Notes under the pieces: model-generated | The model's database searches: none | What the model was told of the DNA's origin: nothing | What the model saw: only the letters and a program-made list of their open reading frames with translations | Assembly: GCA_017451265.1 (NCBI GenBank) | Contig: JAFSPU010000003.1 | Coordinates: 310,001 to 374,000 of the forward strand | Direction: 5' to 3' | Length of the DNA stretch: 64,000 bases | Origin: Clostridiales bacterium | GTDB lineage: Bacteria > Bacillota > Clostridia > Saccharofermentanales > Saccharofermentanaceae | Position numbers and translations under genes: made by a program | Part shown: positions 25,554 to 34,166 of the stretch, one piece after another | Position numbering within the stretch: the stretch's first letter is position 1 | Layout of the letters: every line of letters starts with the position of its first letter

Positions 25554-27155
25554 ATGAATAAACTTGATGACAGGCGCGTTGAAGAACTGTTCCCTCCCAT
25601 TCTCTTTCTGTTTCTGGGAACGTTCATAACCATATTCTATTTTGCAGTCCACGGTGACAATCTCGTAAGCTCCGACAGTGCAGCCGACCTTATTCTCGCA
25701 CGCGTTCTGTGCAGAGACGGCGGTCTCATGTCCAAGAACTGGTTCTATTCGACAGAACTTCTTACATTGGATGTCCAGCTTATCTTCAAGCCCTGCTACG
25801 CTTTATTCCCGAATGACTGGCATATGGCAAGACTTCTTGCACACAGCATACTTATGATCCTTTATATCGCGCCGATGATCTGGTTCGTCAAAGTCTCTAA
25901 GATCGGACCCAAGGGACTGTGGGCCGTTGCTCTGTGTTCATTCCCCATAGGATACGGTTATGTAATCACGATGTCTTGGTCGATGTGCTATGTATCGTAT
26001 TTCTTCTTTACCTTTATCACCTTCGGCATTCTCCTGCTCGCATTAAGGTCAAAGGATAAAACCGTTCTGTACACAATTCTGATCGTAATCTTCTCGTTCA
26101 TTTCCGGAATGAGAACTATCAGAGCCATCATGCAGATCAACATGCCTCTTGTCGCCGTCGCGGTATTCATGCTGTTATGCAGAGCATTCCGCGACCGTAT
26201 GAAGATTGCTCCTTCAATGATCCGTAATATCGACAAACCGCTTCTTAAGTATTCGGTCATCATGATGATCTCTGCGGCAGCAGGTTACGTCTTCAACTCC
26301 GTTGCATTACTGAATAACTTCCATTACTTCAGTCAGAATGATGAGAGCTACTGGCAGCCTTTCTCAATTCACAGCATCCTTAAAGTAATAAGCGATATGA
26401 TCGCTTCTTACGGCTGGCATGAGAAGACAAAGATCTTAAGCGTTGAAGGTTTGTCTTCATGCTGTGCTCTGCTGCTCGGTCTGGCTGTAGTCGTGTCGGT
26501 CGTTCTTCTGCTGTTTAAGTATTCACATCTGTTAAGCGACAGCGAATATATCCTTGTTCTTTATACATTCGCCGCCGTTGTTATATCAGTCTTTATATTC
26601 GCGCACTGCGACATCTACGCCACATGGCACTGGGTAACACTTATGCCATTCGGCTATCTGTGTCTGTCGATCGCGATAAAGTATCTGTGCATCCTTTTCA
26701 AGCCTTTGCAGAAGATGAGATACGGTGTCATTCTCGGAGCACTCATCGTCTTCATAAGTATGTCCTGGATCGTCGGTCCTTACTTCGGACCCGGTAAAAT
26801 GGATAACGATACTCTTATCCCCGTTATCGAATGGCTTGAAGAGAACGGTTACGACAGAGGCGTTGCCACTTTCTGGAACAGCAATGTCACGACCGAATTA
26901 TCAGACGGCCGCATCGAGATGTGGTCGGTAAGAGGATTCGGTACTATGAATGCATATGAGTGGCTTCAGGAAACATCTCATTCAGAGCTCCCTGACGGAA
27001 ACGTTTTTGTCCTTATCAACAAGAAAGAATATGAGACTCTGGATTCAGGAATCGAAGACTACATCGTTTATCAGGTTCCAGACTTTACAGTACTCGCTTT
27101 CGACGAAGGAACTGACTACGTGTCCATAATCACCGGCTCTTATACCGGCAAGTAA
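25554..27155 (+). CDS. Multi-pass membrane protein, probable GT-C-type glycosyltransferase
   Basis: The protein has about 533 residues, around ten to eleven membrane helices and a C-terminal soluble domain of about 110 residues. After the first helix an exported loop contains GDNLVSSDSAADLILARVL, with acidic residues where GT-C enzymes keep their catalytic Asp. This is the architecture of GtrC/ArnT-like transferases, which move a sugar from a polyprenyl-phosphate carrier to a surface polymer. The neighbouring GtrB-like, ArnE/F-like and WecE-like genes fit that role. Its stop is immediately followed by the convergent stop of the next gene, with no bases between. Confidence 0.6.
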   Translation: MNKLDDRRVEELFPPILFLFLGTFITIFYFAVHGDNLVSSDSAADLILARVLCRDGGLMSKNWFYSTELLTLDVQLIFKPCYALFPNDWHMARLLAHSILMILYIAPMIWFVKVSKIGPKGLWAVALCSFPIGYGYVITMSWSMCYVSYFFFTFITFGILLLALRSKDKTVLYTILIVIFSFISGMRTIRAIMQINMPLVAVAVFMLLCRAFRDRMKIAPSMIRNIDKPLLKYSVIMMISAAAGYVFNSVALLNNFHYFSQNDESYWQPFSIHSILKVISDMIASYGWHEKTKILSVEGLSSCCALLLGLAVVVSVVLLLFKYSHLLSDSEYILVLYTFAAVVISVFIFAHCDIYATWHWVTLMPFGYLCLSIAIKYLCILFKPLQKMRYGVILGALIVFISMSWIVGPYFGPGKMDNDTLIPVIEWLEENGYDRGVATFWNSNVTTELSDGRIEMWSVRGFGTMNAYEWLQETSHSELPDGNVFVLINKKEYETLDSGIEDYIVYQVPDFTVLAFDEGTDYVSIITGSYTGK

Positions 27156-27506
27156 TTACCACAACGAATATACGACTATTCCGATCAGGATGACTGCGAT
27201 TCCTGATATCTTTTTGGCATTGAGTTTTTCATGGAAGAATATGATTCCGAACGCGGTCACAAACAGGTATCCCGTCGAGTCAAGTATAGGTCCATAAGAT
27301 AACGGTATCCCCTTAAAAGCATAGACCGTCATAAAAGTAGCCGCCACAAACAATGCGTAAGCCGCGATAACAAAAGGATTCAAATATTCCTGCACAAAAC
27401 CTTTTCGGGGGGTGAGGGCAGACTTCTTAAGCAGCACCTGCGAAAAGGAGCTTATAAAGACGCCGGCAACGAGGACAGCCGAATAGAAAAGGACACCGTT
27501 ATTCAT
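27156..27506 (-). CDS. EmrE/ArnF-like small membrane transporter, subunit 2
   Basis: The 116-residue protein has four helices of the DMT/SMR type, with GIPLSYGPILDSTGYLFVTAFGIIFFHEKL in the second half (written here in two parts: helix 3 GIPLSYGPILDS and helix 4 start FGIIFFHEKL). ArnE/ArnF proteins of this size flip undecaprenyl-phosphate-aminoarabinose as a pair. It overlaps the preceding SMR gene by 8 bases, typical of a heterodimer pair. Export of the amino-sugar-lipid made by this locus is inferred. Confidence 0.7.
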   Translation of the reverse strand: MNNGVLFYSAVLVAGVFISSFSQVLLKKSALTPRKGFVQEYLNPFVIAAYALFVAATFMTVYAFKGIPLSYGPILDSTGYLFVTAFGIIFFHEKLNAKKISGIAVILIGIVVYSLW

Positions 27507-27873
27507 CTGTCTCTTTCTCCCCCAGCGAGAACAGCACTATACCCGCGATAACTATAACAGCTCCCAGCACCTTATTCGGCGTGACTTCTTCCGAGAAAAG
27601 TATATATCCCCATATAAGCCCCCATATGACCGTCACGGCCTTATTGGCGTACGCGAATACCAGCGGCAGATGCTTGAGCACCTGCTGCCAAATAACCGCA
27701 TATACACCGAGCAGAAGTATCATGCCGCCGTAAACGCCGCAGAACTTGATGCTCAGGAAATCCTCTCCCGAGGCGTATTTACTTAATACCGTGCTTAATG
27801 AATAGATTATGAAAGCGGCATGAAGCACCGCTATCCAGACAAGGGACTTCTTATCATTCTTTGCTTCCGTCAT
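27499..27873 (-). CDS. EmrE/ArnE-like small membrane transporter, subunit 1
   Basis: From the ATG at 27873 the protein has 124 residues and four helices, with LVFAYANKAVTVIWGLIWG and FSEEVTPNKVLGAVIVIAG, as in SMR/DMT half-transporters. The frame opens farther upstream, but that part lies inside the aminotransferase gene; the chosen start overlaps its last 20 bases, suggesting coupling. It pairs with the next gene. A flippase for a polyprenyl-linked sugar is the most likely role from context. Confidence 0.7.
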   Translation of the reverse strand: MTEAKNDKKSLVWIAVLHAAFIIYSLSTVLSKYASGEDFLSIKFCGVYGGMILLLGVYAVIWQQVLKHLPLVFAYANKAVTVIWGLIWGYILFSEEVTPNKVLGAVIVIAGIVLFSLGEKETDE

Positions 27874-28996
27874 GATAAAAACCTGCGATTGCCTTCGCGA
27901 CAGCAGCTGCATCTTCATCAGAAAGGAAGTAATGCATCGGGAGGCGCAGAAGTCTCTCACTCTCGGATGTCGTGTATTTATCTTCACCGTCGAAGCGGCC
28001 AAACTTCAATCCTGCTTCCGCACTGTGAAGCGGAACATAATGGAAAACCGTCAGTATATCAAGGCCCTTAAGATAAGCTATAAGCTTCTGTCTCCCATCG
28101 AGATCCGCAGTCTTGATATAGAAGATATGCGCATTATGAGTTATCCCTTCGGGAGCAACAGGAAGTTCTATATATCCTTCATCAGCCAGAGGCTTCAGAA
28201 GTTCGTAATACATATTCCATAAATGCATTCTTTTGCCATAAAGCCCGTCCGCATTCTCGAGCTGTCCCCACAGGAATGCGCACAGTATGTCGGAAGGCAG
28301 ATATGACGATCCCACATCAACCCATGAATACTTCGCGATTTCACCTCTGAAGTACTTGGATCTGTTGGTACCCTTCTCTCTTAAGATCTCGGCTCTCTCG
28401 ATATCGGCCGGATTGTTAACGAGCAGTGCTCCTCCTTCGCCCATCGAATAGTTCTTGGTCTCGTGGAATGAATAGCAGCCGAAGTCGCCAAACGTACCGA
28501 GAGCTTTGCCGTGATACTTGCTCATGACTCCCTGTGCCGCATCTTCGATGACCTTGAGATCATGCTGCTTCGCTATTCTCATAATCTCATCCATCTCACA
28601 TGCAACACCCGCGTAGTGAACGCACATTATGGCTTTAGTTCTGGATGTGATGGCCGACTCTATCTTCGTCTCATCTATATTCATGGTATCAGGACGCACA
28701 TCGATGAATACACATTTGGCGCCCGCTCTTACAACTGCGTTCGCAGTGCTGGAGAAAGTGAAGCTCGGCAGTATTACCTCATCACCTTCTCCGATATTGC
28801 AAAGAAGCACTGCCATCTCGAGTGCAGCTGTTCCGGAAGTAGTCATAAGACATGCCGGACAGCCTGTGGTTTCCTCGAACCACTTCCTGCATTTCGCCGT
28901 GTACTCACCGTCGCCGCTGTGATAGTGATTGTTCAAAGCCTTTGTAACATGCTTGATGCAATTATCGTCTGAATACGGTCTGTTAAAGTCAATCAT
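27854..28996 (-). CDS. wecE: WecE-like dTDP-4-keto-6-deoxyglucose aminotransferase
   Basis: The 380-residue DegT/AryC1-family PLP enzyme closely follows E. coli WecE as I recall it: IDFNRP at the start, DEVILPSFTFSSTANA, DVRPDTMNIDE, VHYAGVACEMDEIM, EDAAQGVMS, SFHETKNYSMGEGGA (PLP lysine in ETKN) and REKGTNRS. WecE transfers an amino group to dTDP-4-keto-6-deoxy-D-glucose, giving dTDP-4-amino-4,6-dideoxygalactose (dTDP-Fuc4N). No rmlA/rmlB are nearby, so the precursor comes from elsewhere in the genome. It follows the glycosyltransferase by 4 bases. Confidence 0.85.
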   Translation of the reverse strand: MIDFNRPYSDDNCIKHVTKALNNHYHSGDGEYTAKCRKWFEETTGCPACLMTTSGTAALEMAVLLCNIGEGDEVILPSFTFSSTANAVVRAGAKCVFIDVRPDTMNIDETKIESAITSRTKAIMCVHYAGVACEMDEIMRIAKQHDLKVIEDAAQGVMSKYHGKALGTFGDFGCYSFHETKNYSMGEGGALLVNNPADIERAEILREKGTNRSKYFRGEIAKYSWVDVGSSYLPSDILCAFLWGQLENADGLYGKRMHLWNMYYELLKPLADEGYIELPVAPEGITHNAHIFYIKTADLDGRQKLIAYLKGLDILTVFHYVPLHSAEAGLKFGRFDGEDKYTTSESERLLRLPMHYFLSDEDAAAVAKAIAGFYHDGSKE

Positions 28997-29000
28997 AGTC

Positions 29001-29921
29001 TTATTTATTCTTGATCTCTCTTACTATGTACAGCGGGCGGTCCTTGGACTGCATAAAGATCTTTCCGATATAGATTCCCGCGATTCCGTTGGAAGATATG
29101 ATAAGCCCTCCGACGAGAAGCACGATTGCGATAACACTCGTCCAGCCCGGATCGATATCGGCAACAAAATACTGAATAACCAGGAATACGATATACAGAA
29201 ATGCTATCAGCGTAAGACCGAAGCCCACATACGCGGATACTCTCAGCAGGGAATCCGACTGGGATGTAAGTATATCCTCCGCGAGTCTCAACTTCTTCAT
29301 GAATGTATATGAAGACTTGCCTTCCTTACGCGGATCAGTCTCGATATCAATAAACGCCTGCTTATATCCCATCCAGCAGATATATGTCGAATACTCTCTG
29401 TGGTACTCTCTCATATCGCAGAAGCTCTTGATGACAGCCTTTGTACATACGGAGAAGTTACCTATCTCGGGATCATACTTAAATCCGGAAAGCTTCTCGT
29501 ATATCTTGTAATACACCTTGGAAACGAATTTCTTGAAGCCGGTATCTTTCCTCTCCTTACGCATTCCGAATACGACATCGTATCCTTCTTTTGCCTTGAG
29601 ATAGAGTTTCTTCAGCTCTTCCGGTCTGTCCTGAAGATCGCAGTCCATAACGGCAATATAATCGCCTGATGCGTGATCAAGTCCTGCCGTGATCGCCTTA
29701 CTCTGACCGAAGTTTCTGGACAAATCGATACCGACTACCTTCTTATCCTGTGATGTGATCTCGTCTATAACAGACCATGAACCCTGGGGGCAGGCGTCAT
29801 TGACAAAAATAATCTCATACTCAGCGGTAATATCGGATAAAGTCGCCGTTAAGCGTTCATACAGTTCACGAACCGCTGCTTTGCATCCGTATACAGGAAT
29901 TACAACTGAAATATCCATCAC
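29001..29921 (-). CDS. GtrB/ArnC-like polyprenyl-phosphate glycosyltransferase
   Basis: The 306-residue family 2 transferase has the GT-A start DISVVIPVYG, a VNDACPQGSW loop and the DCDLQDRPEE metal-binding motif (about 101-104), then two C-terminal membrane helices (about 236-258 and 268-290). This layout is that of ArnC, GtrB and DPM-type enzymes, which attach a sugar to undecaprenyl phosphate on the cytoplasmic face. Its likely donor here is the amino sugar made by the WecE-like enzyme. The ATG lacks a strong Shine-Dalgarno and lies 14 bases after the ATP-grasp gene. Confidence 0.88.
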   Translation of the reverse strand: MMDISVVIPVYGCKAAVRELYERLTATLSDITAEYEIIFVNDACPQGSWSVIDEITSQDKKVVGIDLSRNFGQSKAITAGLDHASGDYIAVMDCDLQDRPEELKKLYLKAKEGYDVVFGMRKERKDTGFKKFVSKVYYKIYEKLSGFKYDPEIGNFSVCTKAVIKSFCDMREYHREYSTYICWMGYKQAFIDIETDPRKEGKSSYTFMKKLRLAEDILTSQSDSLLRVSAYVGFGLTLIAFLYIVFLVIQYFVADIDPGWTSVIAIVLLVGGLIISSNGIAGIYIGKIFMQSKDRPLYIVREIKNK

Positions 29922-29935
29922 ATTACCCGCCAGAA

Positions 29936-31078
29936 TTACTCGCTCTCAGGCATAAATCCCGCAATAAGATCTCTGTCCGAAGAAGCCATTATATAATATC
30001 CTTTTCGGGTGGAACTATCAATTATCGAGGACAGGTCGCCGCGTCTGTCATCGACCTCATACAGCACATCGGGATACCCGCTTCTGATCGTCTTAAGACA
30101 ATCCTCGGCAGCATCATCGGTAATGTATCTGATCGCCGCCGCCCTGTTGATACTCCCGGTAAACTCTTCAGGCTTATCTCCCAGGCACACATCGATAACG
30201 GCTTTGATGAAGTCATATCCTGTCGACAGCTGAACCAGAGTGCTTCCTATCATATCGCCGCCCATTCTCGCACCGATCTCGATGACCTTGATATCATCAC
30301 CGTTAACCTTGAGTTCCGAATGAGACGCACCGTACTTTACCTGCAGCGCATCAAGACCGTTGAAGACAATCTGTCTTACCTTCTCGATCTGCATATCACT
30401 TAAGTCAGACGGCTCGATATGTCCGGTCTCTATGTAGTGAGGATCGCCTGTAGTATATTTCTTCGTAACGGCAAGAAGCGTGTGCTTACCTTCATACGAG
30501 ATGCACTCCACACTGTACTCATCGCCGTACACATATTCTTCTATCAAAGCTCTCTTCTCGAGGCTCTGCTCTATAGCTCTTACAACAGCCTCTTTAATAT
30601 CATCATCTGCGGAATTAAGACGCGTAACGCCGCGGCTTCCCGAACGGTCTGTGGGCTTTACGATAAGCGGATAACCCATATCGCTTACATCAGGTATCAC
30701 ACCATCTTCTACAAGTCTGCATACGGCAGCAGGAACGTTGCCAGCCATGAAAGCCTTCTTCATAGAATACTTGTTAACCGACGACAAAGAGCTCTCTATG
30801 CTGTTGCTTACAAGGCCCATGTTCTGAGCGACATAACATACCGTCAGCACTGCAAGATCCGAAGCGATACTGCAGATACCGTCGATTCCGATCTTCCTGC
30901 ATTCTTCAAGGATCCGCTCTTTCTCGACTATGCTTATCGGGTAAAAAACATCCGCTTCTTTCTCACCGACATCACCGCACTCCCATGCGAAAACATGAGT
31001 CTCAAGACCCATCGATTTTGCTTTTCTGATCAGGGGAAGCTGGAGGTATGAAGCGCCGATTATTGCTATCTTTCTCAT
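29936..31078 (-). CDS. ATP-grasp carboxylate-amine ligase
   Basis: The 380-residue protein (true start MRKIAIIGASYLQLPLIRKA) has a Rossmann-like preATP-grasp domain and an ATP-grasp fold: YPLIVKPTDRSGSRGVTR, IEEYVYGDEYSVE and VIEIGARMGGD. It resembles CarB/PurK-related ligases that join a carboxylate to an amine. In this locus the amine could be the 4-amino sugar, with an amino or hydroxy acid as the acyl donor; this is inference from position. The ATG has no Shine-Dalgarno and TATACT lies seven bases before it. It is the first gene of the five-gene minus-strand operon. Confidence 0.8.
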   Translation of the reverse strand: MRKIAIIGASYLQLPLIRKAKSMGLETHVFAWECGDVGEKEADVFYPISIVEKERILEECRKIGIDGICSIASDLAVLTVCYVAQNMGLVSNSIESSLSSVNKYSMKKAFMAGNVPAAVCRLVEDGVIPDVSDMGYPLIVKPTDRSGSRGVTRLNSADDDIKEAVVRAIEQSLEKRALIEEYVYGDEYSVECISYEGKHTLLAVTKKYTTGDPHYIETGHIEPSDLSDMQIEKVRQIVFNGLDALQVKYGASHSELKVNGDDIKVIEIGARMGGDMIGSTLVQLSTGYDFIKAVIDVCLGDKPEEFTGSINRAAAIRYITDDAAEDCLKTIRSGYPDVLYEVDDRRGDLSSIIDSSTRKGYYIMASSDRDLIAGFMPESE

Positions 31079-31085
31079 ATAACGA

Positions 31086-31114
31086 AGTATATTAAACAAA
31101 ATCCATAAACACAA
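31086..31114 (-). promoter_or_regulatory. Promoter of the ATP-grasp/amino-sugar operon, leaderless
   Basis: TTGTGT (31109-31114), 17 bases, TATACT (31086-31091), seven bases, ATG. The -35 lies inside the end of hemW. Confidence 0.5.
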
Positions 31115-32180
31115 GATTCGCGAAGTCGAGGCCCCTGCGCGAGAGGCAGTAACCTGAAGGCGTCTGCTCCAGGTAGCCGAGCTTAAGGTTCTTCTGGATC
31201 TCATCAGGAAATCCTTCTGCAAGTTCACGGCTCACACCCGCACTCGTCCTTAACGCGAGCATGCATTTCTCTTTTATCTTATCCTGCTCCGTGAGCACTT
31301 CTTCCGTGATGCGTTTCAGCGGGTCAGCGATATACTCTTCGATGCTCTCGGGGTGCGCGAACCTCTCCGAATTCAGATACCCGTGCGCGCCTGCACCGAA
31401 AGCATAGTACTCAGACCCGCTCCAGTACGAAAGATTATGCCGGCTCTCGTACCCCGGGAAAGCGCAGTTTGAGATCTCATACGGGATGAGCCCGCGCTCC
31501 GCTAGGAAGTCACGCAGGCCATGGTACATCTTTCTCTCCAGTTCCTCGTCAACATACTCGCCCAGCCTGTCCCCGTACAGCTTCTCGAAAGGTGTCCCCT
31601 CCTCGATCATAAGTGAGTATATACTGATGTGTTTCGCGCCCGCGTTTATAAGAAGCTGCGCGTCCTCGTAAAGGTCCGCGAGAGTCTGCCCCGGCACGCC
31701 TGTAATTAGGTCGCACGAAATATTATTGAACCCCGCATTCTTCGCATTTCCTATGGCTGCCAGCGCCTCCTGTCTGTCATGCAGCCTGCCCAGGGTCTTC
31801 AGCACGTCATCATGCAGTGACTGCACTCCGATCGAGATGCGGTTAAAGCCCGCCTCCAGGTACCGCCTCCCCTTGCCTTCATCAAAAGAATTCGGGTTAA
31901 CCTCCACGGTGAACTCGCCGTCGTCTATCGAGAACCAGTGTCGCAAAGACTTGAGCGCACTGCACACATAAGATGCTTCCGCAAACGACGGCGTACCTCC
32001 CCCGAAGTAAATGGTATCTGCACCGCCATCTGCTTCTGCAGAACATATCACGGGCTGCTCCAGGATCTCCTTCTCAAGCGCCTCGAAATACTCCTTCATC
32101 TGCGGCTTGCCCACCACGGAATAGAACCCGCAGTACGGGCACTTGCGCGCGCAGTAAGGGATGTGAACATAGATGTGCAT
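31092..32180 (-). CDS. hemW: Radical SAM heme chaperone HemW (HemN-like)
   Basis: The 362-residue protein starts with HIPYCARKCPYCGF, giving the radical-SAM cluster motif CxxxCxxC at C10, C14 and C17, and continues with IYFGGGTPSF, GVQSL and SYWSGSEYYAFGAGAH. It lacks the extra N-terminal arm of true coproporphyrinogen dehydrogenase HemN and so is best called HemW. It overlaps the stop of the TOPRIM-like gene by one base (TGATG), so it is translated as part of the ATPase operon. In many Bacillota hemW lies between lepA and hrcA. Confidence 0.9.
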   Translation of the reverse strand: MHIYVHIPYCARKCPYCGFYSVVGKPQMKEYFEALEKEILEQPVICSAEADGGADTIYFGGGTPSFAEASYVCSALKSLRHWFSIDDGEFTVEVNPNSFDEGKGRRYLEAGFNRISIGVQSLHDDVLKTLGRLHDRQEALAAIGNAKNAGFNNISCDLITGVPGQTLADLYEDAQLLINAGAKHISIYSLMIEEGTPFEKLYGDRLGEYVDEELERKMYHGLRDFLAERGLIPYEISNCAFPGYESRHNLSYWSGSEYYAFGAGAHGYLNSERFAHPESIEEYIADPLKRITEEVLTEQDKIKEKCMLALRTSAGVSRELAEGFPDEIQKNLKLGYLEQTPSGYCLSRRGLDFANLVFMDFV

Positions 32181-32884
32181 CAGAATGTTGTCCTGTGTAC
32201 GCCGGGACGCGGCATGGAAGGTATGGGAGCGGAGTTTCTAAGCGCAGTCAGCAGCGCATTCTTGAAGGTCTGAAAACTCGGAGAGACGTTGCTGCCGGGT
32301 TCCATGTAAGGCGAGATCGCCTCCGCCCACCTGGCCTTGTAGTGGCCGATAGCGGGGTACCCGATCTCGATGATGTCTTCGTAGTTATAAGGGAACGTAA
32401 CGCGGCACAGAGTTTCCCATGTGCCGCATATGCTGTCCTGCACATAATCCTTGTACGCATTCAGGTCCGCGTCAGGGTAAGCCTTAAGCACAGCATCGAT
32501 ATCACCCAGAAGCCAGGACTCGACCTCCTCGGTGCAAAGCCCGATTACGGACCTTATGTCACGCGCATACTTCTTGCACACGCGGTACAGTTCCTGCCGA
32601 AGCTCGTCGGGAACGTTATTATCGGAGTCTATTATCACGACTAAAATGGTGTCGGTATTTCCGTAGACTTTGTTGTAAGCGCGGCACTTTGCCGGGAGCA
32701 GATCAAGAAGCGAGCTCGCAAACTTAACGGGACGCGTGTCCCAATCCTTGGGCAGGCTTCCGCAGCCTCTGTGAGGTCTTACTGCGTGTGTCGCGTCTAT
32801 CTTCTCTTCTTCGAGAAGTCTCGTCACGAGACGCTCAACTACGACCGCACCGGATCTGTCTTCTGTCAGTATCTCAATGTGCAT
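32180..32884 (-). CDS. TOPRIM-like DUF4276-type protein
   Basis: The 234-residue protein opens HIEILTEDRSGAVVVERLV, with an acidic residue where TOPRIM folds have their catalytic glutamate (E8), followed by VVIIDSDNN (D86 and D88, the DxD pair) and CTEEVESWLLGD. This matches DUF4276-type TOPRIM proteins that are usually paired with AAA ATPases in OLD-like, predicted defence loci. It overlaps the ATPase gene upstream by 11 bases and hemW downstream by one base. Nuclease activity is inferred from the fold assignment. Confidence 0.65.
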   Translation of the reverse strand: MHIEILTEDRSGAVVVERLVTRLLEEEKIDATHAVRPHRGCGSLPKDWDTRPVKFASSLLDLLPAKCRAYNKVYGNTDTILVVIIDSDNNVPDELRQELYRVCKKYARDIRSVIGLCTEEVESWLLGDIDAVLKAYPDADLNAYKDYVQDSICGTWETLCRVTFPYNYEDIIEIGYPAIGHYKARWAEAISPYMEPGSNVSPSFQTFKNALLTALRNSAPIPSMPRPGVHRTTF

Positions 32885-34079
32885 TGTTTATGCCTTCGTC
32901 ATCGTACTCGCTCGAGCCCTGGTCAAGGTGGCCGCCGTACCAGATTGCGCCCATGCCTACGCCCTGCTCTGTCAACGCCATAACGACAGGATCGGAACCT
33001 GCGCATGTGATCTTTACATCGGCCTTCTCGTAGTCTTCCTCGTCATCTCTGGAGAACACCCAGATCTCCTTCGGAGACATCGACTCCACGATGTAAGGAT
33101 TATGTGTGGAGAAGATGATCTGCGAGTACGGATGTCTTAATGTAAACTCGCGCATATCGTCTGCAAGAACATCGACCATGTCATGGTAAAGATCCCTGTC
33201 AGGAGTCTCTATGAAGATAGTCGACTTCGGCTCAGGATCTCTTAACAGGAGCAGGTATTTAAACAGCTTCTCGGGACTGCCCTGAAGGTTCATGGGAAGA
33301 TGCTTTTTCTTCTTCCGCATGGTGGGGATCTTGGAGTTGATCTCATCCATGAGATCTTCGTATGTATCGTCTCCCAGGGATTTGATATAGTCGAGCACAT
33401 TACCTACATTGCTGCCCTCGGAATTAAGATGCTTGTGACCGCCGGGTGCATTTCCCGCGGAGAAATAATCAGATGATTCCTCGGCAGAGAAAGCGCAGAA
33501 GAACCAGCCGTTGATCTCGTTCATGAGAAGCTTGATGGGGTCATCGCTTCCGTTCAGTCTTCCGAGGACGCTTAAGGCCGTGATGCGGTCATCGTTTATA
33601 AGTCTTGCTTCAGAAGAATTCGTATATACTTCCCTGACTTCTATCTTACCGTCTTCTCCGCGCACGGAAGAGAGAACTCTCTCATTCTCGATATACGGGC
33701 TGCCCTGTGCACTAGCGCCGACTGTGAGTTCATACTGAAGGAAATCGGACTTCTTCGTATTCGGATCCATGATCCTGAAGAAGATACTGAACGAAGCAGG
33801 CTTATCTTTATCGACCAGAAGGTTCATGAATCCGGGTCTGTTGTCGGTAGTTGAAGCCTTGCCGACATCTGTGATGATGCATCTTTTAACAAATGAAAGA
33901 GCTCTTATGAATGCACTTTTTCCGGTGTTGTTCCTTCCGATAAGCGCATTGAGATTTCTAAGTCTAATTCCCTGTTCAGACGGCGCCGTTCCGGCATACT
34001 GAGCGGAGTCGCCGATCATCATTCCAACTGTATCATCCGTGAACACATCGAAGTTCTTAATATTAACTCCCAGGATCAT
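32874..34079 (-). CDS. AAA15-type (OLD/RecF-like) ATPase
   Basis: The 401-residue protein has an SMC/RecF-like N-terminus with Walker A GRNNTGKS (48-55), a variable insert, and the C-terminal ATPase half with PEKLFKYLLLLRDPEPKSTIFIETPDRDL (Walker B TIFIETPD) and SQIIFSTHNPYIVESM, the typical 'STHSP' switch. OLD-family ATPases couple this module with a TOPRIM nuclease, here encoded separately by the next gene. GGAGGG precedes the ATG. It heads the operon with the TOPRIM-like gene and hemW. A phage-defence role is plausible but unproven. Confidence 0.78.
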   Translation of the reverse strand: MILGVNIKNFDVFTDDTVGMMIGDSAQYAGTAPSEQGIRLRNLNALIGRNNTGKSAFIRALSFVKRCIITDVGKASTTDNRPGFMNLLVDKDKPASFSIFFRIMDPNTKKSDFLQYELTVGASAQGSPYIENERVLSSVRGEDGKIEVREVYTNSSEARLINDDRITALSVLGRLNGSDDPIKLLMNEINGWFFCAFSAEESSDYFSAGNAPGGHKHLNSEGSNVGNVLDYIKSLGDDTYEDLMDEINSKIPTMRKKKKHLPMNLQGSPEKLFKYLLLLRDPEPKSTIFIETPDRDLYHDMVDVLADDMREFTLRHPYSQIIFSTHNPYIVESMSPKEIWVFSRDDEEDYEKADVKITCAGSDPVVMALTEQGVGMGAIWYGGHLDQGSSEYDDEGINNAH

Positions 34080-34166
34080 ATCAACGCCCTCCGGAAAAGT
34101 AATCTTATTACCTCTTTATTGTACTATAAGTCGGTCTTTTAATGCTTATCCTAAGCAAACAATTAA

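Noticed and set aside
28929-29312. 127-codon plus-strand frame between the aminotransferase and glycosyltransferase
   Set aside because: Antisense to both; no signals and no recognisable product.
31973-32644. 223-codon plus-strand frame
   Set aside because: Spans two opposing minus-strand genes (hemW and the TOPRIM-like gene); composition is typical of an antisense frame.
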